From: Coriobacteriaceae bacterium AM48-5
GTDB taxonomy: Bacteria; Actinomycetota; Coriobacteriia; Coriobacteriales; Coriobacteriaceae
DNA length: 17,218 nucleotides
Assembly: GCA_027669525.1 (NCBI GenBank)
Contig: JAQEDJ010000047.1
Span: forward strand, 1-17,218
Direction of reading: 5' to 3'
Below are positions 16,647 to 17,218 of this stretch, piece by piece (the first letter of the stretch is position 1; every line of letters starts with the position of its first letter). A program made the position numbers and the translations under genes. The notes under the pieces were generated by a model. That model was not told the DNA's origin. It ran no database searches and worked only from the letters and a program-made list of their open reading frames with translations.

Positions 16647-16998
16647 GAGATGTTTTGCGATCGCATGTGCAGTGTCTTTGCGTCAAAGCGCTGCGAATAT
16701 GCCTCGATGAGCATAGGCAGGTTGACACCGGTGACGATAGCCCAGGAATCGTGGCCCTCGATGAGCCCGCTGATCTGATTGAACGGCGTGCCGCCCCACA
16801 GATCAACGAGGAAGAGCACCTGCTCCTGGTCCTCGAAGGAAGCGATTGCCTCCTCGACCTTGGCACGGAAGTCGTCGGGGCCCATGCTCGGCTCGAGCGA
16901 GACCACGGCAACAGACGCTGATCGCCAAAGACCATCGAGCCCGTCTGCTTGATTCCAGCCGCCAAGTCACCATGGCTAGCAAGAACAATACTTACCAT
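16643..16998 (-). CDS. manX: PTS mannose-family IIA domain (one apparent frameshift)
   Basis: About 118 residues if it ends at the TGA at 16643, after repair of one deletion near 16917. The ATG at 16998 is preferred over a GTG at 17001; AAGGAGG lies 7 nt upstream. The domain begins MVSIVLASHGDLAAGIKQT, with the phosphorylated His9 that accepts phosphate from HPr. Further family features are SLEPSMGPDDF, EQVLFLVDLWGGTPFNQISGL and AIVTGVNLPMLIEAYSQR. It is cytoplasmic and first in the operon. IIA-Man domains are usually a little longer (about 130 residues), consistent with this being the first half of a fused IIAB protein of about 329 residues; E. coli ManX has 323. Confidence 0.85.
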
Positions 16999-17045
16999 CA
17001 CATAACCTCCTTTTTGTCTACGTAATTCCTACACGACAGTTATGG

Positions 17046-17074
17046 AGTATAGCTGCAAATACAGCAGAATTGTT
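17046..17074 (-). promoter_or_regulatory. Candidate promoter of the PTS operon
   Basis: On the minus strand TATACT (17051-17046) matches 5 of 6 positions of a -10 hexamer, about 48 nt before the IIA start. At 17-nt spacing the -35 would be AACAAT, which is poor, so activation may be needed. An imperfect dyad CTGCTGTATTTGCAG (17067-17053) lies directly upstream of the -10 and could be an operator. Position is plausible, but the evidence is thin. Confidence 0.35.
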
Positions 17075-17109
17075 TGAAAAACTGCAAAAGGTAGCATTAT
17101 TTGTTTAAA

Positions 17110-17177
17110 CCTTGATTCTCATTTTCATTGCAACAGCCTCAGGACTCAGCGCAACGCGTTGCGCTGAGTCCTGAGGC
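17110..17177 (-). repeat. 42-bp perfect palindrome plus conserved tail (copy 2)
   Basis: A perfect 42-bp palindrome at 17136-17177 (half GCCTCAGGACTCAGCGCAACG, split as GCCTCAGGACT + CAGCGCAACG). On the minus strand it runs into the 27-nt tail (17136-17110) that differs at one position from the copy at 6243-6269. The centre GCGCAACGCGTTGCGC is identical and the outer arms are different but fully complementary. It lies just upstream of the PTS promoter region with the tail pointing toward the operon. The remaining bases to the window end (17178-17218) show nothing I can identify. Confidence 0.85.
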
Positions 17178-17218
17178 GCGAATCCGGGTAGGCAACCCCA
17201 GAGGGGCCGGAATCCCCC

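Overview
The window looks like chromosomal DNA from a high-GC Gram-positive of the class Coriobacteriia, most likely a gut Collinsella. This is an inference from gene content and base composition: an actinobacterial PP2C phosphatase / FtsW / PBP / PASTA-kinase cluster sits near a mannose-family PTS with a DUF956 (ManO) gene. No marker gene proves the genus.

Layout. 1-5897 (+): cell-envelope signalling cluster, made of the 3' part of a PP2C Ser/Thr phosphatase, a single gene joining an FtsW-type SEDS protein to a class B penicillin-binding protein, and a PknB-type kinase with four PASTA repeats. 5948-6036: two hairpin terminators. 6045-13343: a roughly 7.3 kb island bounded by a 48-bp duplication of the 3' end of tRNA-Arg(CCT). 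The intact tRNA is at 13340-13415 on the minus strand, and a third, decayed copy lies inside the island at about 6747-6797. The left 0.7 kb of the island holds a perfect palindrome with a conserved tail and a small hydrophobic/basic peptide gene. The main cargo is a minus-strand operon: MmeI/YeeA-like DNA methyltransferase (type IIG/IIL restriction-modification style), a DUF262 + HNH (GmrSD-like) protein, then a TIR/SEFIR-domain protein. The first two genes overlap by 1 nt and the third follows after 24 nt. This is a defence operon. No integrase is visible. 13495-13694: an array of seven 15-bp GGGAAA-N6-CCC motifs in strictly alternating orientation. 13721-16998 (-): PTS Man operon IIA, IIB, IIC, IID, then a terminator-like hairpin, then manO. 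The right edge carries a second copy of the palindrome-plus-tail element.

How the genes work together. The left cluster couples septal or elongation peptidoglycan synthesis (glycosyltransferase plus transpeptidase in one polypeptide) to a kinase/phosphatase pair that senses muropeptides. The island probably protects against phage: DNA modification/restriction, a modification-dependent type nuclease family, and a TIR effector. The right-hand operon imports and phosphorylates a hexose.

Quality warning. Twelve reading-frame breaks occur in seven otherwise well-conserved coding regions. Every one is repaired by adding back one base, often in a short G/C run. I read these as sequencing or assembly deletions and annotate the genes as full length, not as pseudogenes.
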